This document shows positions 1 to 5,960 of a DNA stretch of 6,084 nt, one piece after another. The position numbers were made by a program, and so were the translations under genes. The notes beneath the pieces are model-generated. The model made no database searches. It saw nothing but the letters and a program-made list of their open reading frames with translations, and had not been told where the DNA came from. The number at the start of each line of letters is the position of its first letter. Positions within the stretch are counted from its first letter, which is position 1. Source of the stretch: Aquimarina sp. (GTDB lineage Bacteria > Bacteroidota > Bacteroidia > Flavobacteriales > Flavobacteriaceae); contig JAHDEF010000110.1 of the NCBI GenBank assembly GCA_020628975.1, positions 1-6,084 on the forward strand. The letters are read 5' to 3'.

Positions 1-282
1 CCCTGAACTTAAGAAAGCAATAATTTCAGTATTATTCGCCAACTTTGAAGTGAAGAAAATTACTGAGATAAATAGTAAAAACGGAAATAATATGTACAGA
101 AAATGCAGCGAAAAATCTTTGTAAAAAATTACAACCTCCCAAAAAGAAAGATTATTTTCAAAAATATTATCGATTTTTTCTGCCAGGTTTGCTAAAATAG
201 CAATGGGTATAAAAAGTAAAATGAATAATAATAAAGTTACTAAGTAACGTTTTAATATATACCAATCTAAAATTCTAATCAT
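1..282 (-). CDS. LptF/LptG-family permease, N-terminal 94 residues (runs off left edge)
   Basis: Reading the minus strand from an ATG at 282-280 gives 94 open codons to the window edge. It starts MIRILDWYILKRYLVT, then has a hydrophobic segment (about residues 14-32), a short loop with AEKIDNIFE, a second hydrophobic segment (about 58-78) and SKLANNTEIIAFLSSG. This is the typical start of YjgP/YjgQ (LptF/LptG) inner-membrane permeases, which with the ATPase LptB extract lipopolysaccharide and pass it to the periplasmic bridge. The conserved 'NTEIIAFLSSG' segment is a family hallmark near the second membrane helix. The start lies 7 nt after the tgt stop on the same strand, so the two are probably one transcript; tgt next to an LptF/G permease is, from memory, common in Flavobacteria. 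LptF and LptG cannot be told apart from this fragment, so no symbol is given. Confidence 0.85.
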   Translation of the reverse strand, partial: MIRILDWYILKRYLVTLLLFILLFIPIAILANLAEKIDNIFENNLSFWEVVIFYKDFSLHFLYILFPFLLFISVIFFTSKLANNTEIIAFLSSG

Positions 283-289
283 AGAGTTT

Positions 290-1420
290 TTATAGACGTT
301 TATCCATTTGTTTTACCATCATATCTTTCCATTGGCGGAAGTCACCTGCTAAGATATGTTTTCTAGCTTCGCGTACCAACCACAAATAAAATCCTAAGTT
401 ATGAATGGTCGCAATTTGCTTTCCTAGCATTTCGTTTACTTTAAATAAGTGTTTTAAATAGGCTTTCGAATATTCAGTATCTACCCAAGTGATTCCCATT
501 TCATCAATAGGCGACAAATCATCTTCCCATTTTTTGTTACGCATATTAATGGTTCCATGCGCGGTAAACAGCATACCATTTCTAGCGTTACGCGTAGGCA
601 TAACACAATCGAACATATCAATTCCTAAAGCAATATTTTCTAGAATATTAATGGGTGTTCCTACCCCCATTAAATAACGCGGTTTTTCTTTAGGAAGAAT
701 TGCTGTTACCACATCGGTCATAGCATACATTTCTTCTGCTGGTTCTCCTACCGACAAGCCTCCAATAGCATTTCCTACGGCATCGGCATTAGCAATATAT
801 TCGGCTGACTGTTTTCTTAAATCTTTATATACACTCCCTTGTACAATAGGAAAAAAAGCTTGTGAATAATCGTATTTAAAAGGTACTTTTTCCAAGTGCG
901 AAATACAGCGATTTAACCAACGATGTGTCATGTGCATACTTCGCTTCGCATAATTATAATCACATGGGTAAGGTGTACATTCATCAAAAGCCATTATAAT
1001 ATCAGCCCCTATAGTACGCTGAATTTCCATCACATTTTCAGGCGTAAACCAATGTGTTGAACCATCGATATGCGATTTGAACTTTACACCTTCTTCTTTA
1101 ATTTTACGTGTTCCTGATAACGAATACACTTGGTAACCACCACTGTCGGTAAGTATATTTCGATCCCAATTCATAAATTTATGAAGCCCCCCAGCTTTTT
1201 CTAAAATGGGAGTTTGTGGTCGTAAGTACAAGTGATAAGTATTACCAAGAATAATATCTGGATTAATTTCATCTCTTAATTCACGTTGATGTACTCCTTT
1301 TACAGTTGCAGCAGTACCTACAGGCATAAATATGGGCGTTTCTATAACTCCATGATCTGTTGTTATTTTACCTGCCCTTGCACTTGATTGCGCATCTGTT
1401 TTTAGTAGATCGAACTTCAT
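290..1420 (-). CDS. tgt: Queuine/preQ1 tRNA-guanine transglycosylase
   Basis: The 376-residue enzyme swaps guanine 34 of GUN-anticodon tRNAs (Tyr, His, Asn, Asp) for preQ1, the committed step of queuosine formation. Using the ATG at 1420, I see the general acid/base Asp92 in TDSGGYQ, Asp146 in AFDECTPYP and Gln194 in PIVQG for base recognition, Gly220-Gly221, and the nucleophile Asp271 in DMFDCVMPTRNARNG. The usual zinc site CxCxxC is absent: the aligned stretch (about 309-314) reads GITWVD. Only the histidine of TIHN (His340) remains. From memory this is usual in Bacteroidetes homologues, so the enzyme is probably active. The frame is also open from a TTG at 1432, which would add four residues. 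ATG 1420 is preferred because homologues begin MKFDL and the predicted transcript start lies only a few bases upstream of 1432. Likely co-transcribed with the downstream permease. Confidence 0.96.
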   Translation of the reverse strand: MKFDLLKTDAQSSARAGKITTDHGVIETPIFMPVGTAATVKGVHQRELRDEINPDIILGNTYHLYLRPQTPILEKAGGLHKFMNWDRNILTDSGGYQVYSLSGTRKIKEEGVKFKSHIDGSTHWFTPENVMEIQRTIGADIIMAFDECTPYPCDYNYAKRSMHMTHRWLNRCISHLEKVPFKYDYSQAFFPIVQGSVYKDLRKQSAEYIANADAVGNAIGGLSVGEPAEEMYAMTDVVTAILPKEKPRYLMGVGTPINILENIALGIDMFDCVMPTRNARNGMLFTAHGTINMRNKKWEDDLSPIDEMGITWVDTEYSKAYLKHLFKVNEMLGKQIATIHNLGFYLWLVREARKHILAGDFRQWKDMMVKQMDKRL

Positions 1421-1442
1421 ATAAGCTTTCAATATTAGCGAG

Positions 1443-1450
1443 CAAAGATA
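1443..1450 (-). promoter_or_regulatory. Candidate -7 box of the tgt operon
   Basis: On the minus strand this reads TATCTTTG, an exact match to the Bacteroidetes -7 consensus TAnnTTTG, 22 nt before the tgt ATG. It predicts a transcript start near 1436-1438 and a leader of about 17 nt. No good TTG -33 element is present at the expected distance, so the call rests on the -7 box and its position. Confidence 0.5.
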
Positions 1451-1540
1451 ACTAAAGCTTTCTAGTTAACATTTATAGGATAAGTTGTTTCGAATAACAG
1501 ACTAATATTTCTTTAATTTGTTTCAAAATTATTACCCTTA

Positions 1541-2224
1541 ATGAATTCTTTGTTTGAATCGGCTTTTTACCTTTTATCTGTACTATTATTAGTACCTGTT
1601 TGGCTACTTGTATATTTTACTAGAAAAGACTTACGAAAAAAACTACTTCGAACAGGTTTTATTTTTGGAATTGCTTCTGTAATTCTAGGACAATTTTTTA
1701 CTCAAGACTATTGGAATCCCCCTTATCTTATAAGTCCTTTTTTTCCTTTTGAAGATTTTCTCTATGGAATTATTTTCGGGGGACTCACTACTATTGTATA
1801 TCAATATATTTTTAAAATAAAATTTTCAAAAAACACAACGCCCTCTTCTAGAAAAATGACACTAACGCTAGGTGCAATTTGTATTTTAGTCATGTTTTTG
1901 TTTGTATACCTTTTAGAAATCAATTCCATTTATGGACAAACAGCTTGTTTGGTTATGGTATTTGTATATACTTCGATTTGCCGTCCTGATTTGATTCACC
2001 ATATGTTCATTAGTGGCTTTACGGTAACTCTTTTTACATTTTTATGGCAGAAGTTAGTTCTAGTGATTTACCCCAATGCTGTAGTCAATTTTTGGGAAAC
2101 GGAAGCTTTACAAAGTGTTTTTTTTGCTGGTGTCCCACTTGAAGAATTATTATTTGCTTTTGCTATTGGCCTTGGTGGTAGCATGTATTTTGAATTTTCT
2201 AGGGGGTATGTGGTAAAAGGTTGA
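1541..2224 (+). CDS. Lycopene cyclase domain-containing integral membrane protein
   Basis: This is a 227-residue, very hydrophobic protein with about seven predicted membrane segments (roughly 7-26, 37-53, 73-92, 107-126, 134-147, 153-172, 198-217). Two acidic signatures stand out: PFED at 69-72, followed by FLYGIIFGG, and PLEE at 199-202, followed by LLFAFAIGLGGS. Paired P-x-E-E/D motifs in two halves are characteristic of the CrtYc/CrtYd-type (CarR-like) lycopene cyclase domain, where the acidic residues act in ring closure of carotenoid ends. Family membership is recognised from these motifs and the helix layout; the substrate is inferred at best. No phytoene synthase or desaturase lies nearby, so a role in carotenoid synthesis is not supported by context. 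It is transcribed away from tgt. The start is bounded by an in-frame TAA at 1514-1516. The last glycine codon and TGA stop lie in a heptamer repeat tract. Confidence 0.75.
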   Translation: MNSLFESAFYLLSVLLLVPVWLLVYFTRKDLRKKLLRTGFIFGIASVILGQFFTQDYWNPPYLISPFFPFEDFLYGIIFGGLTTIVYQYIFKIKFSKNTTPSSRKMTLTLGAICILVMFLFVYLLEINSIYGQTACLVMVFVYTSICRPDLIHHMFISGFTVTLFTFLWQKLVLVIYPNAVVNFWETEALQSVFFAGVPLEELLFAFAIGLGGSMYFEFSRGYVVKG

Positions 2225-2287
2225 TGGTTGATGGTTGATGGTTGATGGTTGATGGTTGATGGTTGATGGTTGATGGTTGATGGTTGA
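2219..2287. repeat. Heptamer tandem repeat, GGTTGAT x 9.9
   Basis: Nine exact head-to-tail copies of GGTTGAT (2219-2281) are followed by a six-base partial copy, with no mismatches. The first copy supplies the final Gly codon and TGA stop of the upstream membrane protein. A 7-bp unit rotates through all frames, so every plus-strand frame meets TGA within 21 bp. The minus strand has no stop and gives meaningless ORFs rich in NHQPSTI. Perfect copies suggest recent slippage and likely copy-number variation between strains. Similar CCATCAA-type heptamers are familiar between genes in Bacteroidetes (from memory). Confidence 0.97.
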
Positions 2288-2308
2288 AAAATTGCTTTGC
2301 AATTTTTT
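2287..2308 (+). terminator. AT-rich hairpin with T-tract, possible bidirectional terminator
   Basis: AAAAATTGC (2287-2295), loop TTT, GCAATTTTT (2299-2307) form a perfect 9-bp stem ending in a T run. Flanking A and T runs allow it to act in either direction. It directly follows the heptamer tract, 62 nt after the upstream stop codon. The stem has only two G-C pairs, so termination would be weak; it may be only a palindromic repeat. Confidence 0.45.
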
Positions 2309-2420
2309 GAGTTCCGTAAATTCATTAAAACTCACACCAGAAACGTTTCTCTAAAAAATGCATATATTTCAGTAATGATTATATTACTCTCGAAATTAAC
2401 CACTTGCTTAAGCACCAATT

Positions 2421-3161
2421 ATGCCCATAACTGTAAACGGAAACCCGCTAAATACTGAAATTATCATTTCTTTCATTCAGAAAAACGAGGTTTTAAATGC
2501 TGTAAAATGGACAAGAGAACAAACCGGCATTGGACTGAAAGGTGCGCATGAAATTGTTTCAAATTTGGCTAATAATCACCATCACTACGATAATATTGAT
2601 TACACTATAACTAACGATAAGGCTAAATTCACTGATGTTAAATCTTACAGCGAAAAATTTTATTCGAACGAAATTATAGTTGACGGACACACTTTCGATG
2701 GAAATACATTAATTCCACTGCTTAAGGAAAATCAAAACCTTAAAGCCATAATGTATGTTAAAGAAGTTACGGGTCTTGGACTTAAAGAATCAAAAGATAT
2801 TGTTGAAAAACTTTCTAAAAGTCAATTAATTCAACAAAATATTTTCAAGGACACTTTAAATATTACCAATCTTCCTAAAGATGGGAAAAATTTACTTCAA
2901 CAGTTGATTGATGGTGATCAAACAGATGGTACTACTAGTTTTTCTAGTTTCGAAAATTCAGATCTAGATGAAATTATGGGTTTTGGTAGTAATAGCTCAA
3001 TTAAGAATTCAACACAAAACCTTAAGAAAAATAAATCAAAAGCTAAAAAAGGAAGTCATTTTATAAAAACACGTTCTTTTAATACTAACAAAATCATTCT
3101 TATTGCTGCAATAATTGGGTTAATAATTTATGCTTTCTATTATTTTAATGGAAAAATTTAG
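2421..3161 (+). CDS. Unnamed tail-anchored protein with two L7/L12 C-terminal-like modules
   Basis: I do not recognise this 246-residue protein as a named gene. It holds two ungapped 48-residue repeats, residues 3-50 and 85-132, 82 apart, with 16 identities by hand alignment. Each begins I-x-V-N/D-G and contains TGIGLKGAHEIV or TGLGLKESKDIV. This closely resembles the ribosomal L7/L12 C-terminal domain, whose helix reads TGLGLKEAKDLV and binds translation factors on the ribosome. A Gly/Ser/Asn-rich linker (about 165-200), a Lys-rich stretch (201-217) and one hydrophobic helix (about 224-242) follow, ending NGKI. With no signal peptide, the modules should face the cytoplasm, anchored by the C-terminal helix; positive charges before the helix fit. 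An in-frame TAA at 2409-2411 fixes the start at or after 2421. It seems monocistronic. Function is unknown; ribosome or translation-factor contact is speculation from the domain resemblance. Confidence 0.8.
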   Translation: MPITVNGNPLNTEIIISFIQKNEVLNAVKWTREQTGIGLKGAHEIVSNLANNHHHYDNIDYTITNDKAKFTDVKSYSEKFYSNEIIVDGHTFDGNTLIPLLKENQNLKAIMYVKEVTGLGLKESKDIVEKLSKSQLIQQNIFKDTLNITNLPKDGKNLLQQLIDGDQTDGTTSFSSFENSDLDEIMGFGSNSSIKNSTQNLKKNKSKAKKGSHFIKTRSFNTNKIILIAAIIGLIIYAFYYFNGKI

Positions 3162-3340
3162 CAAACTACTTCACATCAGTACCATAAGGTATTCATATAA
3201 ATGCAATTATAACTTTAAGGCAAACTAAAGGATTTATACTTTTGAGGAGACCAATAAAACTAAACTGTATTAAGTCATTTACAAAAAACAGAAACCTGAC
3301 TTCGATTATTAAAAATATGATTTAAAGTATGTTAAGGACT

Positions 3341-3366
3341 CCTGCAAGGTTTTGAAACCTTGTAGG
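3341..3366 (+). repeat. REP-like palindrome, copy A
   Basis: CCTGCAAGGTTT and AAACCTTGTAGG flank a TG centre and form a 12-bp stem. The single non-complementary position pairs as G-U in plus-strand RNA. The AAGGTTTTGAAACCTT core resembles short palindromes I recall as dispersed between genes in Flavobacteria. There is no T run after it, so it is not a standard terminator. Confidence 0.7.
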
Positions 3367-3391
3367 TTTTCAAATTATCTAAATTTTATGT

Positions 3392-3416
3392 CTACAAGGT
3401 CCTAAAGACCTTGCAG
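3392..3416 (-). repeat. REP-like palindrome, copy B, inverted relative to copy A
   Basis: CTACAAGGTC (3392-3401) and GACCTTGCAG (3407-3416) form a 10-bp stem around CTAAA. Its one imperfect position is A-C on the plus strand but G-U on the minus strand, the mirror image of copy A, so the two are in opposite orientation 25 bp apart. The outer arms also pair with each other, giving a possible larger hairpin over 3342-3416. Confidence 0.7.
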
Positions 3417-3529
3417 AATACAATAATTAATTTAAAAACAACTAATAATCAGTGCTTTATAATGAAAATACTAATCAAACTCAGGTTCGAACCAAAACGA
3501 AATCTTAAAAAGTATTGTTCGATTTTTTT

Positions 3530-3632
3530 GCGTGAGGGATAGCAGTGGCATCCTTTTTTGGGTTGCCTATTTAGCATACTATTGGCAACCCAAAAAAGAT
3601 ATAACGGATAGCCCGACCCTTGGGGCACGCCC
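3530..3632 (+). ncRNA. Structured element, probable conserved flavobacterial RNA or repeat
   Basis: This GC-richer island sits in AT-rich DNA. An outer stem GCGTG (3530-3534) / CACGC (3626-3630) encloses three parts: a small stem GGAT (3537-3540) / ATCC (3550-3553) around AGCAGTGGC; a perfect 15-bp stem CTTTTTTGGGTTGCC (3553-3567) / GGCAACCCAAAAAAG (3584-3598) with a 16-nt loop; and GCCC (3611-3614) / GGGC (3623-3626). The last pair competes with the outer stem for base 3626. Flanks such as GCGTGAGGGATAGCAGTGG and ACGGATAGCCCGACCC look like a sequence that recurs between genes in Flavobacteria. The Rfam flavo-1 motif is a possible match, but I name it from memory only. Transcription is not shown and the strand is uncertain, because the long stem folds equally on both strands. 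Confidence 0.55.
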
Positions 3633-3684
3633 TTGCATATTTAAAATTACTTAAGTACCCTACTTAGTTTTAACGCTTAGTTAT

Positions 3685-3715
3685 TTTGCCATACTCATTA
3701 AAACCCTTATTTTTG
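3685..3715 (+). promoter_or_regulatory. Bacteroidetes-type promoter of the transketolase operon
   Basis: TTTG at 3685-3688 (-33), a 19-bp spacer, and TATTTTTG at 3708-3715 (-7) match TTTG-N17-23-TAnnTTTG exactly. The predicted start, about 3720-3722, leaves a leader of about 20 nt before the ATG at 3742. Both boxes, their spacing and their position agree, which makes this the best promoter in the window. Confidence 0.8.
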
Positions 3716-3741
3716 GGCGTTTAAAATTTGAACTAATTACA

Positions 3742-4587
3742 ATGGCAGACATAAATCAATTAAAAGACTTTGCTACTCAGGTACGTAGAGATATTTTACG
3801 TCAAGTACATGCAGTAAATTCAGGTCACCCAGGTGGTTCTTTAGGATGTACAGAATTTTTAGTGGCTTTATACCAAGAAATCATGAACCGCAAAGAAGGT
3901 TTTGATATGGATGGTATTGGTGAAGATGTATTTTATTTATCTAATGGCCATATTTCGCCAGTTATATATAGTGTTTTAGCAAGAAGTGGATATTTTCCTG
4001 TAGAAGAATTAAGCACTTTCAGAAAATTAGGAACGCGTTTACAGGGGCATCCGTCGACTCATGACGGTTTACCAGGTGTTCGTATTGCTTCTGGTTCGCT
4101 TGGTCAAGGGCTTTCGGTTGCTTGTGGTACGGCTCAAGCCAAAAAATTAAATAATGACGATAACTTAGTATTCACTTTGCACGGTGATGGTGAGTTACAA
4201 GAAGGTCAAATTTGGGAAGCTGTTATGTATGCAGCCGCTAATAAAGTAGATAACTTAATTGCAACGGTTGATTATAATGGTCAGCAAATTGACGGTTCAA
4301 CTGACGAGGTTTGTTCTTTAGGTGATTTAAAAGGAAAGTTTGAAGCTTTCGGTTGGGATGTTTTAGAAATTAAAGAAGGTAATGACCTTGAGGCTATTAT
4401 TGCTGGTTTAAATGAAGCTAAATCTAGAACAGGGAAAGGAAAACCTGTTTGTATATTACTTCACTCTATGATGGGTAATGGTGTTGATTTTATGATGCAC
4501 ACACATGCTTGGCATGGTAAAGCCCCTAGCGACGAGCAATTAGAGAATGCATTAAGTCAAAACCCAGAGACTTTAGGTGATTACTAA
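3742..4587 (+). CDS. Transketolase, N-terminal (ThDP-binding) subunit
   Basis: This 281-residue protein equals the first domain of a normal transketolase, which moves two-carbon ketol units between sugar phosphates in the non-oxidative pentose phosphate pathway in the cytoplasm. Visible motifs: His29 in GHPGGSLG; SNGHISPVIY (68-76); LQGHPSTHDGLPGVRIASGSLGQG (start at 100) with His103; the thiamine diphosphate/metal motif GDG (148-150) through VDYN with Asn179; and HAWHGKAPSDEQ near the C-terminus (256-267). The length is normal for a split transketolase, so this is not a truncation: the partner follows 27 nt downstream. The two chains must assemble because the cofactor sits between the pyrophosphate-binding domain here and the pyrimidine-binding domain in the partner. 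Expression is probably from the promoter at 3685-3715. Confidence 0.95.
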   Translation: MADINQLKDFATQVRRDILRQVHAVNSGHPGGSLGCTEFLVALYQEIMNRKEGFDMDGIGEDVFYLSNGHISPVIYSVLARSGYFPVEELSTFRKLGTRLQGHPSTHDGLPGVRIASGSLGQGLSVACGTAQAKKLNNDDNLVFTLHGDGELQEGQIWEAVMYAAANKVDNLIATVDYNGQQIDGSTDEVCSLGDLKGKFEAFGWDVLEIKEGNDLEAIIAGLNEAKSRTGKGKPVCILLHSMMGNGVDFMMHTHAWHGKAPSDEQLENALSQNPETLGDY

Positions 4588-4614
4588 AATTTCCAACTAA
4601 TAATTAAGAAGATC

Positions 4615-5571
4615 ATGAAAAAATATATAGATTCAGGAAAAAAAGATACACGTTCTGGTTTTGGTGATGGTTTAACAGAACTAGGAAGAACCAACCCTAA
4701 CGTTGTTGCGCTTTGTGCTGACCTTGTGGGTTCGTTGAAAATGCAAGATTTTATTGATGAAAATCCTGAGCGTTTCTTTCAAACTGGTATTGCTGAAGCC
4801 AATATGATTGGTATGGCAGCTGGTTTAACTATTGGAGGAAAAATTCCTTACGCCGGTACTTTCGCAAATTTTGCTACAGGAAGAGTTTACGATCAAATTC
4901 GTCAATCTGTAGCTTACTCTGAAAAGAATGTGAAGATTGCTGCATCTCATGCCGGATTAACTTTAGGAGAAGATGGGGCGACTCACCAAATTCTTGAAGA
5001 TATCGGGCTAATGAAAATGTTGCCTGGTATGACGGTTATAAATCCTTGTGATTATAACCAAACTAAAGCTGCTACCATTGCTAGTGCTGAAATTGACGGC
5101 CCCGTATATTTACGTTTTGGGCGTCCGAAAGTGGCTAATTTTACTAGTGATAATGTTGATGATTTTGTTGTAGGAAAAGGGATTCAATTACAAGAAGGAA
5201 CTGATGTTACTATTGTAGCAACAGGTCACTGTGTTTGGGAAGCTTTAATCGCTGCCGAAAAACTAAATGAACAAGGTATTAGTGCTGATGTAATCAACAT
5301 TCATACAATTAAGCCTTTGGATGAAGAGATTATTTTAAAATCGGTTGCTAAAACGGGTTGCATTGTTACTTGTGAAGAACACAATTATTTAGGTGGTCTT
5401 GGTGAATCTGTAGCACGTGTGTTGTCGCTAAACAATCCTACTCCACAAGAGTATATAGCAACTAAAGATACTTTTGGTGAAAGTGGTACTGCTGACGAAT
5501 TGATGGCGAAATATGAGCTTGATGCTCCGGCTATTGAAAAAGCAGCTAAAAAGGTACTTGCTAGAAAGTAA
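4615..5571 (+). CDS. Transketolase, C-terminal (pyrimidine-binding) subunit
   Basis: This 318-residue protein carries the Pyr and C-terminal domains of transketolase and completes the enzyme begun by the upstream gene. The catalytic glutamate that activates the thiamine aminopyrimidine is Glu61 in TGIAEANMIGMAAGL. HAGLTLGEDGATHQ (112-125) and YLRFGRP (165-171) form the substrate-phosphate and active-site loops. The domain from about 190 (VTIVATGHCVWEAL, then INIHTIKPLD) is the usual transketolase C-terminal fold. The start follows a purine-rich AAGAAG (4606-4611), and no other ATG is nearby. It is co-transcribed with the N-terminal subunit and followed at once by a strong terminator. DXP synthase and pyruvate dehydrogenase beta share this fold, but the upstream partner and the GLTLGEDGATHQ wording favour transketolase. 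Confidence 0.94.
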   Translation: MKKYIDSGKKDTRSGFGDGLTELGRTNPNVVALCADLVGSLKMQDFIDENPERFFQTGIAEANMIGMAAGLTIGGKIPYAGTFANFATGRVYDQIRQSVAYSEKNVKIAASHAGLTLGEDGATHQILEDIGLMKMLPGMTVINPCDYNQTKAATIASAEIDGPVYLRFGRPKVANFTSDNVDDFVVGKGIQLQEGTDVTIVATGHCVWEALIAAEKLNEQGISADVINIHTIKPLDEEIILKSVAKTGCIVTCEEHNYLGGLGESVARVLSLNNPTPQEYIATKDTFGESGTADELMAKYELDAPAIEKAAKKVLARK

Positions 5572-5594
5572 TTTTTTAAATATTAAGAATATTT

Positions 5595-5630
5595 ATCCCG
5601 ATTCGGTTACTAACTGAATCGGGATTTTTG
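5595..5630 (+). terminator. Intrinsic terminator of the transketolase operon
   Basis: ATCCCGATTC (5595-5604) pairs perfectly with GAATCGGGAT (5616-5625). The stem extends inward to about 14 bp with one G-U pair and a 3-nt loop, and TTTTTGTTTT follows. It begins 24 nt after the stop codon of the second subunit. Classic rho-independent form. Confidence 0.93.
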
Positions 5631-5634
5631 TTTT

Positions 5635-5919
5635 ACATCATTATTTGATCTTTGGAAAAAATAAATATCTTCGGATCAACCCAAAAAGTTGTGGGACATT
5701 TTGTTTATTTCGTATATCATTCCACGAATTTTAAAAAAATATAGTGAAGTCTCTTTCATCAGGAATTAGAAATCATTCTTTTAAATGGAAAATAGCATAT
5801 TTAATTGAGGAGATTTCCACCTCCGTGGAAATGACAGTAACTTTTTTTGTTCACAATGTTTCAAGTTGATTCCATAAATAATATTTGATTGTAACGCTAT
5901 TTTAGGACGGGACAACTCT
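5635..5919. other. Intergenic region without a supportable gene
   Basis: About 285 bp of AT-rich sequence with no convincing coding frame or promoter. The only structured feature I see is the palindrome at 5813-5832. The rest may be decayed sequence or spacer. Confidence 0.6.
5811..5836 (+). repeat. Interspersed palindrome, AGATTTCCAC-CTCC-GTGGAAATGACA type
   Basis: ATTTCCAC (5813-5820) and GTGGAAAT (5825-5832) form a perfect 8-bp stem around CTCC. The frame 'AGATTTCC...GGAAATGACA' resembles a widely scattered bacterial palindrome of the form GAGATTCC...GGAATGACA. Assignment to that family is from memory. No T run follows closely. Confidence 0.55.
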
Positions 5920-5951
5920 AAAAAACAAAAACCCATCGAAATTTCGATGGG
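5920..5951 (-). terminator. Intrinsic terminator of the tRNA remnant
   Basis: CCCATCGAAATTTCGATGGG (5932-5951) is a perfect 20-bp palindrome. On the minus strand it is followed by TTTTTGTTTTT. It starts 9 nt beyond the tRNA discriminator position, so it was the tRNA gene's own terminator. The plus-strand side has only a weak TTCTTTT tract. Confidence 0.85.
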
Positions 5952-5960
5952 CTTCTTTTG

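Larger units (their letters stand above)
3162..3741. other. 580-bp gene-free region with repeats and structured RNA-like DNA
   Basis: No credible protein-coding frame is present. Contents in order: 3162-3340, AT-rich with nothing convincing beyond a lone TACTTTTG (-7-like, 3237-3244) that lacks a proper -33 partner and precedes no ORF; 3341-3416, a pair of inverted palindromes; 3417-3529, featureless AT-rich DNA ending in a run of seven T; 3530-3632, a strongly structured element; 3652-3666, a small TAAGTA-CCC-TACTTA hairpin; then the transketolase promoter. Confidence 0.7.

Noticed and set aside
489..677. 62-codon plus-strand ORF
   Set aside because: It lies wholly antisense within tgt, whose conserved residues fix the coding frame. 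There are no initiation signals or recognisable domain.
1485..1520. Promoter for the gene at 1541 (TTG 1485-1487, TTAATTTG 1513-1520)
   Set aside because: The -7 box has a mismatch at its second base and the 25-bp spacer is longer than the usual range.
2219..2287. CRISPR array
   Set aside because: The units are 7 bp and directly adjacent with no spacers; this is a simple tandem repeat.
2068..2335. Two overlapping minus-strand ORFs (85 and 61 codons) rich in NHQPSTI
   Set aside because: They are translations of the heptamer tract, whose minus strand has no stop in any frame, and of the antisense of the membrane-protein gene. The protein is only the repeat unit read in shifting frames.
2371..2388. 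AGTAAT-N6-ATTACT inverted repeat as an operator for the gene at 2421
   Set aside because: A 6-bp AT-rich arm is easily found by chance and there is no second copy or clear promoter overlap.
3235..3340. Promoter (TACTTTTG at 3237-3244) driving a small RNA or peptide
   Set aside because: The -7 match has no real -33 (TTTA rather than TTTG) and no ORF downstream; single TAnnTTTG matches are expected by chance in AT-rich DNA.
3477..3500. tRNA T-arm-like GGTTCGAACC
   Set aside because: The TTCGAAC loop looks right, but the flanking bases do not pair into a T-stem on either strand and no acceptor strand follows. It is a chance palindrome.
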